From positions 4,774,001 through 4,838,000 of the forward strand of contig JAJNNQ010000129.1 in the NCBI GenBank assembly GCA_027886175.1: a stretch of DNA of 64,000 nt, read 5' to 3'. The notes below the pieces were generated by a model. The model searched no databases. It worked only from the letters and a program-made list of their open reading frames with translations, and was not told the origin of the DNA. This DNA is from Phylloscopus collybita (lineage: Eukaryota > Chordata > Aves > Passeriformes > Phylloscopidae). This document shows positions 10,584-24,327 of the stretch, in pieces. Each line of letters begins with the position of its first letter. Position 1 is the stretch's first letter. The translations under genes and the position numbers were made by a program.

Positions 10584-13248
10584 GTGTTCTGAAAAACATA
10601 CTGTACCACTATGGTAGCAGGGCCAGGGTGGCCTCTGCAAAACTCATTTCAGAGGCAGCATTAAGATGCTCATATCCATGTTTTGTTCAGAAGAGCACCT
10701 GCAATATGCTGTGGCAGTATTCCAGAGCAACAAAAACAACAAAATTCTCCTTTTTCACTCCTAAGAAAGCAGAGGTAAGCACCACAAGAAGGGTCTTGCC
10801 AGTTTTCTTGGGCACTTGGAGGAATAAAGAAACTGTACATTGCCTGTTGTTTCACAAACACCAGTCAGTTTTTGACAGTGTCAGTGCAGCTTCCAGAGGC
10901 TGCTGCAAGAAGAGGCTTTACCATTTGAAGCATAAGAAGGATGTCAGGATTCTGCTCATGACTAATGACTTCATGCTTCAGGTCTGCACCTTGAGTTAAA
11001 CAACCTCAGAAAATTAACTGAGGAATTACCCAAGCAAGAAGAGAGTGAAACGCTTCAGGACTGCATCCTGCACTTCTAGATGGACAGCAGTATCTGCCTC
11101 AATGTCTCACTTCAGCTTGTAGCCCCCAGTGATGTGAGATGTGGACATGGGGGGGAGGGAGGGGGGGAAAGAAAAAAAATTAAGGGAAAAAAAAGGAAAA
11201 GAGAACCACCTGAAAAGTGAGATAAGTAACTGGGGGAATTACAAAGCTGGCTTGTGCAGTAAAAAGCTCAGTATATAGAATTGATTGAAGCTTTCAATAT
11301 GAGGGAACAAGGGTCTCATTTCAGCTGCTGATCAGTTTAGATTCACAGCCACAATAGAAAAGGCCATGTTCCATGGCTTTACCTCCTGCTGCTGATTATT
11401 AAGAACAGTTTCTACTCATGAGTCTTTGTTTCCTTAAGATAGATTCCCACATAGTGATTTCTCACCTGATGAGCACTATTCAGACAAAATTCACAATCAG
11501 AGCTCATAATAGCTTTCACATATTAGTAGACTTTTATGTCAACAATCCCCATGGCTCACAAAACCTAATTCATCCAAGAAAACTTTTGAAAAGCATGTGG
11601 CCTCGAAAACAAGTCTAACAGAAGAAAACTCCCAGCTAACAAAAAGAAAAGGAAAGTTTAAGGAAAGATCTATAGTTACAAGCACGCACAGTTTACAAGA
11701 CTAGAAGGAATACAACCAGGTAGAAAGAGCAGCAAGTGCTGGTATTGCCAGAACTGCAGCTTACCTGTAACTGCCCTAACTCACAGAAGAGCCAAGAGCT
11801 GCCCATCTCTGATCCCTGGGTACCATCAACAGCTGACACTGAAGCATAGCATCACCAAAGACTGCCTGTGTCAGGATAGCTGTCTCCCGTTTATCTTCTC
11901 TGCCATCAGGAACTTGTTTGTGCAGATTCCAAAAGAAAATCTGGCAGAGAAACTGAAGCAGAATTGAGACAGCCAGAGGAATAAATTTTCCCCCTTTCTT
12001 TTGGACAAAAGCAGGCAGTGATTAACTGCTGAATTTTTAGGTAATAAAGGGAAGTTAGTGTGCAGCCTCCTCCTTCATTCAGAAAACCAAGGATTAATTT
12101 CAGTTACTCTTAAGCAAGAGCACAAAATGTGCAGATGCCAAACCTGTGTACTAAGAATCTATGCTGAAAAGTGTCAAAATGGGCAGTATAGTATTTTCCT
12201 CAAACTCCATATGGCCAGCCTATTGTATCAGATCCTCTTCTGATTTAAACTGCAGTGTTGGTGACATGGAGATTAGGAGCAGCAGCAATACACATCTTCC
12301 CACATGCTCCTTTCCCAACACATATGGCTTGCTTATTTACATGGAGGAAGCAGAAAAAAAGGCTGCAGGCATGTGGGTTTGCCAACAGTTAATTACTGAA
12401 AGGAGAATTTCTGCTCCTTCTCTGGGGTGCAGAAATGACAGTTGCTCTGGATGATGGGACCAACACATTCTCTCTCCCCTATAGCCATGAAGGAAGCAAA
12501 AGTAAGTTCTCCTGCACATGACTCCCTCATGGCAGTAAATGAACACCATCACTTGCTGTTGCCAGCCACTGAAGGTAAAAGGCTAGCCACCAGGCCTGAC
12601 AAAATCTTTGCAGCTCTATGATCACTGTGTGCATGACTCAGTTGCTTCCTTTTGCTTTGCACTGTTTATAAAGGGGCAATGATGGACTAAATGCTTTGCT
12701 TGAGCTCAGAGCTTAGTGCTTGTGTGCTGTGTGATAAACCATAAAGCATTGGAATGCATGGTGGCCCTTCATGCTTAGGAAAGATCTTATGGTCTGCCAT
12801 AATCAGTCAACCCACACTCCTTCCCCTTCTCTCCTGGAAAAAGGAACAATGGACACATGCAAAGCATATGCTATGTTTGAGGAGGAAAACAAGAGGATGG
12901 ATTTCAGCTGCAAAAATGCTACATTGTGGTCTCTTCTCTCAGGGCATGTGCAAAGAGTCCTGAACACTGACCAAGGACATACACCCCTTTTATCATCAAA
13001 CAGCCAATGTACTGGCCTATTCATAGAGAAAAATTACTCATCTAGCTGCAGGCTCCTTGTTGTGACCCCTGCATCTCCTTAAGAGTAAGGGAAACTCACT
13101 CAGAGTTGATTTAGCTCTTTCTGGTGAAGCCCTGAGAGCAGACTATGGTGAAACAGCAGAACATCCAGCAGGATTATCAAAAGAACTGGGCCTGACAGCA
13201 GAAGAAGGTAATTCACCTTCCAGCAAAAGCCACACGAGGCCAGATCTG
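10584..13248. other. Unannotated DNA between two family-A LTRs
   Basis: No gene is recognised. Because each flanking LTR has its own duplication, this stretch is host DNA and not the interior of one provirus. It contains a polypurine, G-rich tract at 11149-11202. Confidence 0.55.
11149..11167 (+). repeat. G-rich tract, possible G-quadruplex
   Basis: Runs of 7, 3 and 7 G separated by single A bases fit the G3+N1-7 pattern for a four-stranded G-quadruplex. It is followed by more than 30 bases of almost pure purine. Structure is inferred from the pattern only. Confidence 0.6.
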
Positions 13249-13678
13249 TGTCACAGTCGATACATGTGGCAGTCAACATAGACACTGCACTCGAGGTGCT
13301 TTACTAAAATCATCAGAAGGCTCCAAGCATCAGCACCTTGATATTCAAAAAGTCTCCCATACCTTTTCTCTGTATTTTCCACGAGCAGCTCCACACAGCT
13401 CTGGCTCTGTCTCACTCCTTCGTGTCCCTGGCACTGCCCCCTCACCCTGTCTGTCCCACGTGCAGCATCTCACCTTTGCTGGCCCTGGCACAACCTCCTG
13501 TCCCCAGCTCCTCACAGCACAGCCAGCAGACTCCACCTGAGTCCCTACCAGCTCACTCACTCTTTATCACACCCATGGCTGTGAGGGCAAGGCTGTTCCC
13601 ACTCTAGGATAATAACACAGCTGTAACATGTCAGGGGGGGAGACTGCCTTCAGCAGCATCTCCTTTTGTCTCCCCACA
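13249..13678 (-). mobile_element. Solo LTR, family A copy 2 (TSD GATCTG)
   Basis: This 430-bp element is closely similar along its whole length to the copy at 9833-10261 and has the same orientation. On the minus strand it starts TGTGGGGAGAC and ends TATCGACTGTGACA. Its flanks are GATCTG at 13243-13248 and GATCTG at 13679-13684, a perfect six-base duplication different from that of copy 1. A degenerate polyadenylation signal (AGTAAAGC on the minus strand, near 13303-13310) lies towards its 3' end. It contains no intact gene. Confidence 0.93.
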
Positions 13679-16600
13679 GATCTGTAGGTCTTATTTAAAG
13701 AGACTTTAGGGGTGGAACTCTGATCAAGAAGTTGCAGAAAGAATTTAACATCCCTACTTATCTTTGCACTCAGACTGCATCATTGCAAGTTCTTCCTACA
13801 CAACATCTCTTAAAATATCGACTTGCAAGATTGTGTAGTCCCAATCTCCAGCCAAGCTCTCATTCAACATTCAGCAGCATCCTGGAGACATGCCCTTCCT
13901 TGTCTGATACATGCAAAGCGTTGTCCTCACCTGTCATTGACTCCCATCACACTTTTCTACATGTTTCCACCTCTCTAGCACAGATGTATGCTATTTGTTT
14001 TCACCATCAAGGCCTTGGCAAAGCTGTCTTTTCCTTTGCCATCAGCTCTTACACAAACACCCCAGACTGCAACCAGCTCTTCAAACCCTCTTCAGCAGCC
14101 TGGGGGCAAAGCAGGCCCAGGAAGTGAACACCTTGCTCTGACAGGCCAAGGCTGGGACACTTCCACAACCACTGCACTGCACTTCCACAACAGCACTGAC
14201 AATATCAGCTCCTTCTAATACCCCAAAGGGTCGTTTGGTGATGACTTGCAAATGGAGTGAGAAAGTATCAGGTCTGTCTTTGCCTTGACAACTCTCCAGT
14301 TGTATTCCACTGTGGCCATTCCTGCCCAAGGCCGAGTTCTTGCCATGCAGGACCACTAATAAAATCTCTTTTGCTTTGGCTGTAGCATTCCCTCAAGTTT
14401 TCATCCAATGCAGTCATAAATCCATCTGATATTCCTCCCTGGGTAAGATGTTAATTGCCATGGCATTCTTCCATAATTGACCTTGTTTCTTTGAGTTTGC
14501 AGCAATAGGCCATAGAGCAAATTCAGGTCTCACTTCACTGTAGTATACAAACCATTTACAAACATGCAGCTGTTAACTAACAACTCAAGTGAGGCAAATG
14601 CATTCAGCAATTCTGTATTTTACCTCTGAGGCAAAGAGCATGAGAGGGATGGCAAGGCCCCTCCAAGTAAAAAAAAAAAAAAATTAAAATAATATTCAAA
14701 AGTCAGATATAAAATTCTGGGAAAAGTCCCAGGTACACAGCAAGGCTGAAGTGTTATTTGAGGCAGCAAACCCGAGTTAGACTTCATAATGATCTGCAAT
14801 GATCAGATGATGCAAATCCCATCATGTGGCATCAGAGCCAGGCAGCCAGCACAGGGAGTCTGGGCATCACCCTCTGCCTCCCCAGACTACATCCCCATCT
14901 GCTGCGAGTTGGCCACGAGCAGCAGCCTCTCCCAGGCACAGGCCCATGTGAAACACATGCTCACAGACCACATATTTTATTTCCAGCATCTGCTTTTCCC
15001 TTTGTATGTTTTTCAGATGCCAGGCAGAAAGGCTGGAGACAAATGTTGACAAGTGAGCTTAGATTACCAACTCTGAAATATTCAAAGATGTGTAGGCCAT
15101 GTACAATTCCCCATGAAGGTGCACAGGTAAACTGCTGACTTCTAATACAATCACTCGTAAGGATAAAATTAATTTAAAAAGAAAACCACATGTAAAACTG
15201 CCAAGTCACTGTCTTTGTTAACATTTGCCATAACAACACAGATAAACAACTGGTATAAATGGCTTTTTTGGTAAAGTTTGGGAGTCTAACATTCATAGGC
15301 AGGAAGCTGATCTTGACTTGGGGCAAAACAGTTTTTGAGTAATCATTGGCTTGGGAGCAACAATCACATCTGGCAAAAGGCAAATTTATTTTCTTTTTAA
15401 ATTGTGTTCATTTTCTCACTTGCATCATGGCCTGAGACAGCATCCTGATTTTCAAATTCATCCCCAAATATCAACTTCTGTAACATACATCTACACAACT
15501 ATCAAACTTTTGCATTAAACTCAATGGAGCTTTTGAAAAGACATTTACTATTCCTCATTCAAAAAAGTAATACAATTTCAATTCTATTCTTCCCTTAATC
15601 CTGAGGAGAAAGTTTGAAAGGCTTACCATCAATAAAAAAAAATGAATGCCATGTAGTTCTTTTACCTCAAATAATCTGTGCAGTCTGAACCCAGTGTTGT
15701 ACTTTCCAGCATCTCTATAGCAGTTTAGTATGAGCAGTGATCACAGCCAAGGCCTGAATGTTGGTTTTCTGGCTAATTTCCATTTCAGTGCAGAAAATGC
15801 AGAGGGCTCAAACAAAGAGCAACTGCCACACTTGGTGAGGATATGCTGTTCATATTCTAATGTTTCGATTTTATAGTTTTAATAGGTGTTTTTACAGCTT
15901 CAGTAGGTGATAAAATAACTGCATAGCTTTGTAGCAGTCCAGACCCACACACCAGTCATAATGCTGTCATCTAAAATTCATTTCACTTACTGTAACAAGA
16001 GAAGGATTAGTCTCTTTATTTTTTTTTTTTTTTAATTAGGAAAACCAAAACCACTTAATAACTTACATTAAGTTCCTGGTGTGGGAACTGCTGCAGTAAA
16101 ACTTAACAGTGGGAAAAGTATTCTGTGAGACTCAGAGAGAGAGAATGAATATGTCTGAAGTAGCTGGATCAATCTATCTTTATATTTCATAGCAAGATAA
16201 TGAATGAGAAAGAAAACACATTTGTCTGGATTCCCCAGCATGGTGAATGTCTTGGTGAGCAGTTGTATTACTGACAGCACTAGAAAACTATGAATTTCAA
16301 AATTAAAAGTGTCTGACTAACACATAATAGAGTGGATACCACAGCAGTGAAGACATTATCTCAATTGTACTGAAATCACAGATTTTACTGCTATCATATT
16401 CAGTCTCGTCTATGAGACTGAATGGACAACAAAGTTTCTGAAAACCAAATAGCAATTCCCTCTCATCACACTCTTCAAACCAGAATTTTAGAGGCACTTG
16501 TGTTGCTTTTCCACTGAGCTGAGAAGAGTCTAAAAGAGAAGATGTCATGGTGTTTCACAAGAAGGGCAGGAAATTCTCATCTGACTCCCAGGAGAGAGCT

Positions 16601-19600
16601 GTCAGGTGTGGTGGTAAAGGGCAATGAAGATAAGGATTTCTGTGGCACAAAAAGTTCTTGGAGCTGTTAGTGCAGAAAGCTCCAGTGACAGAAAAATGCA
16701 AAGTTGCTTTGTACCTAGCAGTTCTGCCCAAGAGTGGCACAACAGCCTAATTAGCTGTATTTAAAATATAGCCAGTCTAGAGGTTTGTAAAGTCAAGTCA
16801 AATCTCACAGGACCCAGAAGGAAGGACTGTGCCAGTGTTCACTGGTACAAAATAACCTTCATACTTTCCAGCAGGTTAATAGCCAAAGCAGTGCTGCTCA
16901 GGCCTGTTCCACAGCTTGTGTTTCCAGGGCAAGAGCAGATTTTATCCCCCTTTACAAGGCAGTCACTTGCAATCTCTGCAATGTTCCCTGTGAACATGTT
17001 TCTTCACCAATCCAACAGCACTCAAATTTGCCTGGAGACAGATGGGAACAGCTGTGGGTATTAGGGCCCTTAGAAAGCTGATAGCACTGCTCTGACTCCA
17101 CATCACATGAGATGCTGTAGGTAGATAGCAGGAGTTTCTCTGTGTGTGCTCCACGCAAAAGCAGTTGCATTAACCTTCTCTTTTTATCACCTGATTGAAT
17201 TCAGTGACTCACAGAGGAGCAGAGGAATTGGCATGTTCCCTTTTGTTCAGAGGCTGTCTTCTCTGAGCCATGATGCACACAGGGTAACCTGTCTGGGGGG
17301 GTAACCCAGAGTGAAAAGCGAGTGTAAAACACTCGTTTTTTGTGAAGCTGTGTAACTTGGCATCCTCATAACAACCAACACACCTGGCTAAAAAGTAGTA
17401 CAGCAGCTCAGATGAAGGAAAAGATATAAGTAGGATGGCAGATTATTGTGTTGGACTACTCTGAATTTCACTCTCTCCAGACTCTCCCAGTGTTATTTTG
17501 GGCTAGACAAAAAGAAACTTCACATGTTCAAACCTTTCTGTTTGGTAGTACCATGCTCTGGCCAGTGCTTCCACATTTCTTAGGTACTCTCATGCCCCAG
17601 GATAGTGCAGCAAAATACAGGACACTTGCAATGCAGATGTATCCAGCTGTCACAAAATCCCATTTGTTCTCAACGCTGCAAGAAAACTTGTGCCACACTG
17701 GAGTTCCACAGCAACACTAGACTGAGGTTTGCTTTTCTACAGACAATTTGTTTCACCACACGTTGCTTCTGTGGCCCTGCACAATACTTGTAATGTCTAC
17801 AGCAAATCTGGCAGCAGGACAATGCATCACTGCAGTGGGAAGGAGACTCAGGATCCATGCAGATATCCCATAACTTTTCCCTACTACAAGTTACCAGCAC
17901 TAGAAAGCAGGTGATAGTCTGGATCATTCCTGCTAAAAAGCATAGGATGACAACGTTTAGGTATTTACAAATGGATTACAAACCTTATGTGAAAAGCTGC
18001 TGCTGACTTCTGTGACTCCAGACAGTTCCAGCAGACATCTGTTAAAGCTCTCAGCAATTGCTCTATGCTGCAATGAACAGCCATGAGGAACAAAAATTAA
18101 ATCTTACAGGGATGTCATCACAATGGACTGCCACAAAAGAGTATGTGCAAAAATCAAAATATTAGGAAGTCCTACAACAAACCAAAACCAGATAGGACGT
18201 CACTTTACGTGCTTATTAATGAGACTTGATATCAACACTGTGATCTTTTTGAGGCTTCTAATATTTTCACATACAACTATTCACAAATTTCTGCAGAATT
18301 CCTCTCTATACTATGAAATCTGCTGCAGATAACGTGATTTTTGTGCTATCTTGCTTTTAGTATTGCCAAAACCTGTGTTCTGCTCCCCTACTACATAGGA
18401 AGATCAAAACAAAGGTAGCATTTACAGAAATAATGGTGAAAAAAAAGGACTGGTTTGTTGTCCGGTTTTCAGTAAATTACAGATCATTTCTGTTGTCTCA
18501 ATCTTCTACCAAAAGATAAAGAAATTAACTGTAATGAAGAATTAATTGAGGAAGAAAGTAAAGCAACAAACCAACCCCCACATGCTCTAATCCACCTGTC
18601 TGGCCTTGCAACACACTTGGTTGTGTTATGCAGGAAATCATTCTGAATGAGTTTACTGATTTATTCTGGTCTTCAAAGAGAATTATAGTTCTAAAGAAAT
18701 ACATGTGTAAACAGGCTTCTTTTTAATTTCTCAAGCACAAACCAATCTGCCCAAGCACAAGAGAAATATGCAGGCCATAGAAGAGTTCAGCATTTTTAGG
18801 TGAAAATCAGGCCTTTTAATATTGGAGATACTGTTGTCTTTCACACTACAGCTGTCTGTAGACATTGCTCTTTTCTGGTTATTCATGAAGTTATTAAAGC
18901 TGATATTTGCAGTCACTACAAAGGAATATATATATAAAAAAAAAGAGGTTAGTACAAATGCTGTGAAACACTGGTGTCCAGTTACTACCACCTAGACAAA
19001 GTAAGTAGCAAGGGGTGGTTGTCTACCTCCCACAGGTAAAACTTGAGTACAATATTTTGGAAGCAGTTTTGAAATCTCAATAACTATCCCCACTTCAAAA
19101 GCTTTAGTTGAAAGCATTTTTCTCATAGCATCTCTTATTGAAACAGGAGTATTTCCATTGTGAAGTGTGGCAGGAGTGTAGCGTGGATGGATAGGAGCTT
19201 AGATTTGAGTCACCTCTTGGAGATGTAATTTCATCGATTTCAGCTAAATTACTTCTGATTTGTGCTATTATAAGAAAGAAAAAAAAGAGAAAAAAGGAAG
19301 AGTTTTCATCTTGATTTTGCACCAAAGAACTCAGTAGCATTTACAGCATTGACTGCAGTGAGTGCCAGATTCAACTCAGCACCTGAAGAACGTCATTTTT
19401 AGAAGATGTAGTAAATGCTACTGCACCTCCCTGGGGGCAAGCACCCAGATGGTCCAGTTTCTGCTGCATGTTTTTGCTGTCCTCTACTTGGTCTGAAAAC
19501 GTTAATAATGAAGGACGAGTTTTAAAAAAAGAAAGTTATTTTGAAAACGTCTCTCCCACTGAGCACATGTGGAGTGGAAGTGCTGATGTAATCCCTTTAC

Positions 19601-20205
19601 CAGGCACGAAGGCCTGTGTGGGACTTGACCCTGAAAGCACCACATGGCAGTTTTCCTTTTCTTGCCTACTAGGAGAGTAATTTCATAAGTGAGAGTGGCT
19701 TGACTAAATACCAGTGATGAACCCTGGAATTCATGTGGTGAAAAGTAGAGGCTTTAGGTGTGCCAGAAACAGTTACTAGGCTTGTTCCCAGATATGACTG
19801 TGGCTGAAACTGGAGCCTACCCTTCATCTGGCTGTTTACTGTGAAACTAATAAATCTTGAACTATTTATCATGTAGGAATATCCATTTTTCCCCAATAAA
19901 TAGGGGAAAAAGCAGCATTTAAACAATCATAAAGAGAAATTAATTACTCAGCCCAGTGTGTTTTCTGGATTCTTAACAATTTACTATGGCAAATGGTCCT
20001 TGCTTTCACCTCACACCGTTAATTTTGGAAGTCATCATTAATCTCCAAGAAAAGCATTGAGCTTTGATTATTACTGCCTAATTACATGGAAAAAGACAGA
20101 CTGTCAATATTAATTTGCTTTACAACAGCCCAACTAAGTTATCTTCAATTCCCAACACATTCTACAGCTGTTATTTTATGCCAGGTAATGATCAATAAAA
20201 TTATT

Positions 20206-20209
<4 letters not shown>
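13679..20209. other. Unannotated region, no gene recognised
   Basis: Only short open frames without domain features are present. Simple sequence includes T15 near 16020 and a poly(A) near 14669. A small perfect hairpin lies at 17319-17335. I see no LTR ends, CR1 tail or RNA gene. Parts (about 20000-20200) are AT-rich with several TTAATT and ATTA motifs and could be conserved regulatory DNA, but that needs alignment. Confidence 0.5.

Positions 20210-20259
<50 letters not shown>
20210..20259 (+). repeat. Fifty-base poly(A) tract with upstream AATAAA
   Basis: There are 50 uninterrupted A residues. An AATAAA signal lies at 20194-20199, 11 bases before the tract. This arrangement resembles the tail of a reverse-transcribed mRNA copy, but the sequence upstream has no recognisable coding region, and I did not find a flanking duplication. 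Simple slippage expansion is the alternative. Confidence 0.9.
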
Positions 20260-20262
<3 letters not shown>

Positions 20263-23042
20263 TTTTACCAGGGAGATAGAAAATTCTTATTTGAGCCCAT
20301 GAACACTCGTATTTTACTACCCAGCTTCTACTGTATTTTGTTTACCATATGTGAGCCCCCAAGGTAAAGCCATTGCAAGCTTTACTTTGACATTTCCATG
20401 TAAATTGCTTGAAGTTATGCATAGAAATCTCCTAAGACAGGTTCTGTCTTTCAGGGAAATGGGAGAATGTTCTAAAGACTCAAAGGACAAATTTAAAAAC
20501 AAGGTCATGAGAGTAAAGCTGGCCTTATATATTTAAATCAGAGAAGTCTAATTTCTCAGAGAAGCAGAAAACCCTTTATATCTTTATGCACTTGTTTGGA
20601 AGTTTCTGCTACTCCTTAGACCTCAGCTTTCCACAAGCTTTCAGGGTAAAGCTTGGTGAAAGTGTCCTGGTTTTTTGATCAGAAAAAAAAAATCTTTTCA
20701 TTACTTTCCACAGCTAGTCACTGAACCACTAAGGGGCAAAAGTTTCTGAATGATGAGAATAAAAGTCAGTTTTTGCATGTACTTGTCAGCCAAAGCATAG
20801 TAAATTTAGTTTGTGTGTCACATCTCCAATAAGGTCTTCTTTTGCTCCTTCATTACTTTGAACAGAGAAGGTGTGAGGCTTGAAATACTCAAAATCTCTA
20901 TATTTAAAGAACTCTCCCGCCTAAGCACATGAAGTGGAAAAGGAAGGGGGAAAGAGAACATACCCAACTGCATTGAGGTGGATTTCTTCTGCAGTATCGA
21001 TAGCAAGGCTCCCAATAAAGATAAGCACGGCACTCATACAATGGAGGGAGAGCAGGAAGGCCTTAAATCCAAGTCCTCAGAGGAGTCAGAATTGGTTTTC
21101 ATACCATTTATATTTTTCCACCATTTGTGTTTTACCTATAATCTGAATTATGGAAAAGTGTCCTGAAAATTGCTTCTGGAGACTCCATCATTGATTCAGT
21201 ATCAAATAAGTTGACGTCACCAGATGCTGCCATGCTCCTAAAACCCCTAAGGGCTCAGACAACTTCCCCAGATAACCTTACACCCTTTTAAATCTACCAC
21301 TGAAATGAGGGCATTTTGCTATTTCCTAACTGAAACAAACTGAGCAGCACCACAAGGGCTGCCTTGCTCCTCAGCCTAGCAGTAACACAGCAAATCGTGT
21401 CTCCAGCAACCACTTAAGTATCAATAAGCTGCCACCTCCACCTCCTTCATCCCCTTCTCCTTAGCAGAAAACAACCCCATTTGTTTATCCTTCATAGGTC
21501 ATGTTCTCTAAAATTCTTATTTCCCAGCTGTCATTGCGTTTCAGGCATCTCTCAATATGTCAGGGTTGATTTGTCAGCCTTGGTGAAGGCTGTGAGACCG
21601 TCCTGGTGAGACACCATGGACATGCTGACCAACACATTGCTGCTCTGGGCAGCAATGGTCTTCCAAGAGAAGCAACTGAACAACATTCTCCTCAAAGCCA
21701 GGCAGTGTTTGTACCTGAGCAGCTGACACAACAACTCACTTCAACATATAATAATGATATTAATTTATTACATGTTAATTCTTGCATAGAAAATAAGATA
21801 GGATGAGAAATGCTACTGATGAAAGCTCTGCAGGGGAAGATGACAGACTGAGATTACAGATGATTTCAATGAAAACATTCCTCTTATTTCTTTGAGGTTT
21901 CTTCAAATGGGAGAAATTGCTCTTTCCTGCAATTACCTTTTGTTCTCATATGAAGTACACTTTCCTCCCTCTCATTACTTACAAGCACATGCAGTTGTAT
22001 TTCTGCTCTAACTTCCTTCAGAGGATAACAGACAACAACAGCAACCAGAGAGCAAATACTACCTCAAACCAAAAGCCAGCTGATTTAATTCAGCTCAGGA
22101 ACACAGCAGATTTGAAGTGAACAATTTTTGTGACACAGGGAGTAATGAAAAGTTGACAACATGAAATGGAATTCTTTTACCATTACAAGCAAGTGACAAT
22201 TTTTTGGGTCACATCCTATGATTTAGATTGACTTTTAGAGGCAGAAACCCAGATCTTTGTCACTGAGGAAGAAAGAGTATACTTCACCTTCAACCAAGTT
22301 CCCCAGCAGAAAAAACTAACATGGTAGTTAAGCATTCTTTGGCAAAATCTCTAAACCAAATCCCACCCACTGTTTTTCACTGTATAACTTATAAATTGTT
22401 CATGTATTACAGTAAAATTCAAGATCTAAGTGTTTTCACAGCATCACATTTTAATATATATTACACTTGGCAAGTGAGTAATTTATTGAGTTATAGTATA
22501 TAAAGCAAAGAGCCCCAAGGGAAAGCCAAAAGCATATTGAGATCATACTGATGTGTTAGTATTTTATGAAGAAAAGTGAGAGGGAGATTTTCCTCTCTTC
22601 TTTAAGCTTACTCATGTATCATATCAAAATAACAAGCACCAAATTGACTTATTCTAAGGACAGAAAATTAGGTTACATCCACACATCAGACTGTCAGTGA
22701 ACTAGTATTTTGTAATATCTCCAGTGCTGGATGCTCCTTTCTTTCTTTCTCTGTCACTATCCTTCCAATTCTCAAAGCCTTACCACTCCTCTGAAGAAGC
22801 TGTTTATCAGTCCTCAGAGCCACAGAAATTTGCCTGTTTAAATGGCAGAATTTGTCTCTCAAATGATTCTAAAATAACTACTTCTTTCTCCTGATTAAAA
22901 TCCTTGACCTCTAATAGCTATGTTTTGGCCAGCCAAATAATGACAAGAGCTAGAGATTGTGAATACAATATAAAAGACTAAGAAGAGAGCTAACAGAGGG
23001 AGATGGCCCAGTTTAGAACTCACCTCTGTTACAAGAGCCTTG
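20260..23042. other. Unannotated region
   Basis: No coding sequence, LTR or CR1 piece is recognisable. Open frames are at or below about 71 codons and look random. Confidence 0.5.
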
Positions 23043-23755
23043 TGTCTTGGTTTGGAAAGACAGGTATCAGCCAGGGAAAGCTGGAGTTTCCCTTAGAATG
23101 GAGAATGTAAACCCCTCACCCCTGCCAAATTATAATTTTGCAATTAAGGGCTTTCAAGCAAAGATTTGGGAATAGGAATAACAGTTCTTTACTAGGAATA
23201 TTAACAATACAAATGTAGTAGAAAACAAAACCACCCAACCAAACCAGCAAACAAACAAACAACAATTTTGGAAAACCCTGACAGAGTCAGAGCTACAACC
23301 TGACACCCTGTTGGTCAGGGTGTTGGAAGCAGTCCAAAAGTGAGTCCTCCTGGAGTGGCAGAGGTGGTTCTGGTGGAGTAGAGATGATCCTGTAGAACCA
23401 GTGGTGGTGAGAAGGGTCCAGTCTTCCTCCAGGAATCGGGTGAAGCTGGCTGCCTTTGTTTTCCTATGTCTCAGTTTTATCCAGGTAGGAATGGTTGGCT
23501 CCCCCCACTGGGTGGAGCATCTCACAATGGAATGTGGATGTGCTGCTTTGGGGAGGAGAACAGCTTGGGGAGCCTTAATGGCCCATTGTGAAAAGAGATC
23601 AGAAACACTGCCCCACCTGGTTTAACAGCTGCCCCATTATCAGAAGGCACCCGCCCCCCTCCTCCCAGAGTTACAAGAGATAAAGAAAAACATCTCCCCA
23701 GCTGCTTTCAGCAGATGAAATAGAATAGACATTTTTGGTTTCATAACCCAAGACA
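23043..23755 (-). mobile_element. Solo LTR, family B copy 1
   Basis: This 713-bp element has long inverted ends: TGTCTTGGTTTGG at its left and CATAACCCAAGACA at its right. It matches a second copy at 30647-31355 in the opposite orientation. I assign minus orientation because the inverted copy carries a TATA-like box (GATAAAA) in its plus strand. The sequence looks like songbird LTRs I recall of the TguLTR5 type (ERVL-like), which I cannot verify here. The adjacent five bases do not form a clear duplication. A perfect eight-base hairpin (ACACCCTG/CAGGGTGT, five-base loop) lies at 23303-23323. Open frames inside are not genes. Confidence 0.85.
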
Positions 23756-24327
23756 TGCCCCTTCACAGATCTCTCTCACAGATCTCTATGCACAAATCCC
23801 AGTGTAATTCTCATTTACTCAATGCTCCAGCAATGGTAATAAAGGATTCTTCTTCTTAACCAGCAACTGCCTACAAAGGACTAAACAAGCTCTTCACATT
23901 TTTAACTGAAAAAAAATCAGCTAAGTAGTAAAAATAACAAGCACTGTCCGTGCCTAAAAGGAAGCTGAAAGACATCAAATGGTGAAGTAACACCTACATT
24001 TGCAGAGGCAGGGGGGACACCCAAGCAAAAAAAAACCCCCTTGTTACACTGGCCATGCTCCTCAGCTACTGCTTCACTTCCTGAAGACTGCTGGAAAAAG
24101 CTGAAAGAAAAAGAAAAGAGCCTGATTTTTTATACAGTTTTTTTCTGTCATTTACTTCCTGAGATTGGTTACTTTCTCCTGATCCTTTCAGCATGGCTAT
24201 GTGAAGTACAACAAGAACTTTCATTGATTCAAGTGATGCAAAACAAAGAGCCAAATACTCAGACATGGTAGGCCTTCTGCAAACTCCAAACCTAAGAGGC
24301 AGTAAAACTAGAGAGGCAAAAATCAAG

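Noticed and set aside
9833..13678. Single provirus with LTRs at both ends
   Set aside because: Each LTR has its own flanking six-base duplication, and the DNA between them shows no retroviral coding sequence.
24194..24268. Splice-flanked open stretch on the plus strand (acceptor TTTCTCCTGATCCTTTCAG, donor GTAGGC)
   Set aside because: It is short and the donor is weak. An equally plausible open stretch exists on the opposite strand over the same bases, so neither is convincing.
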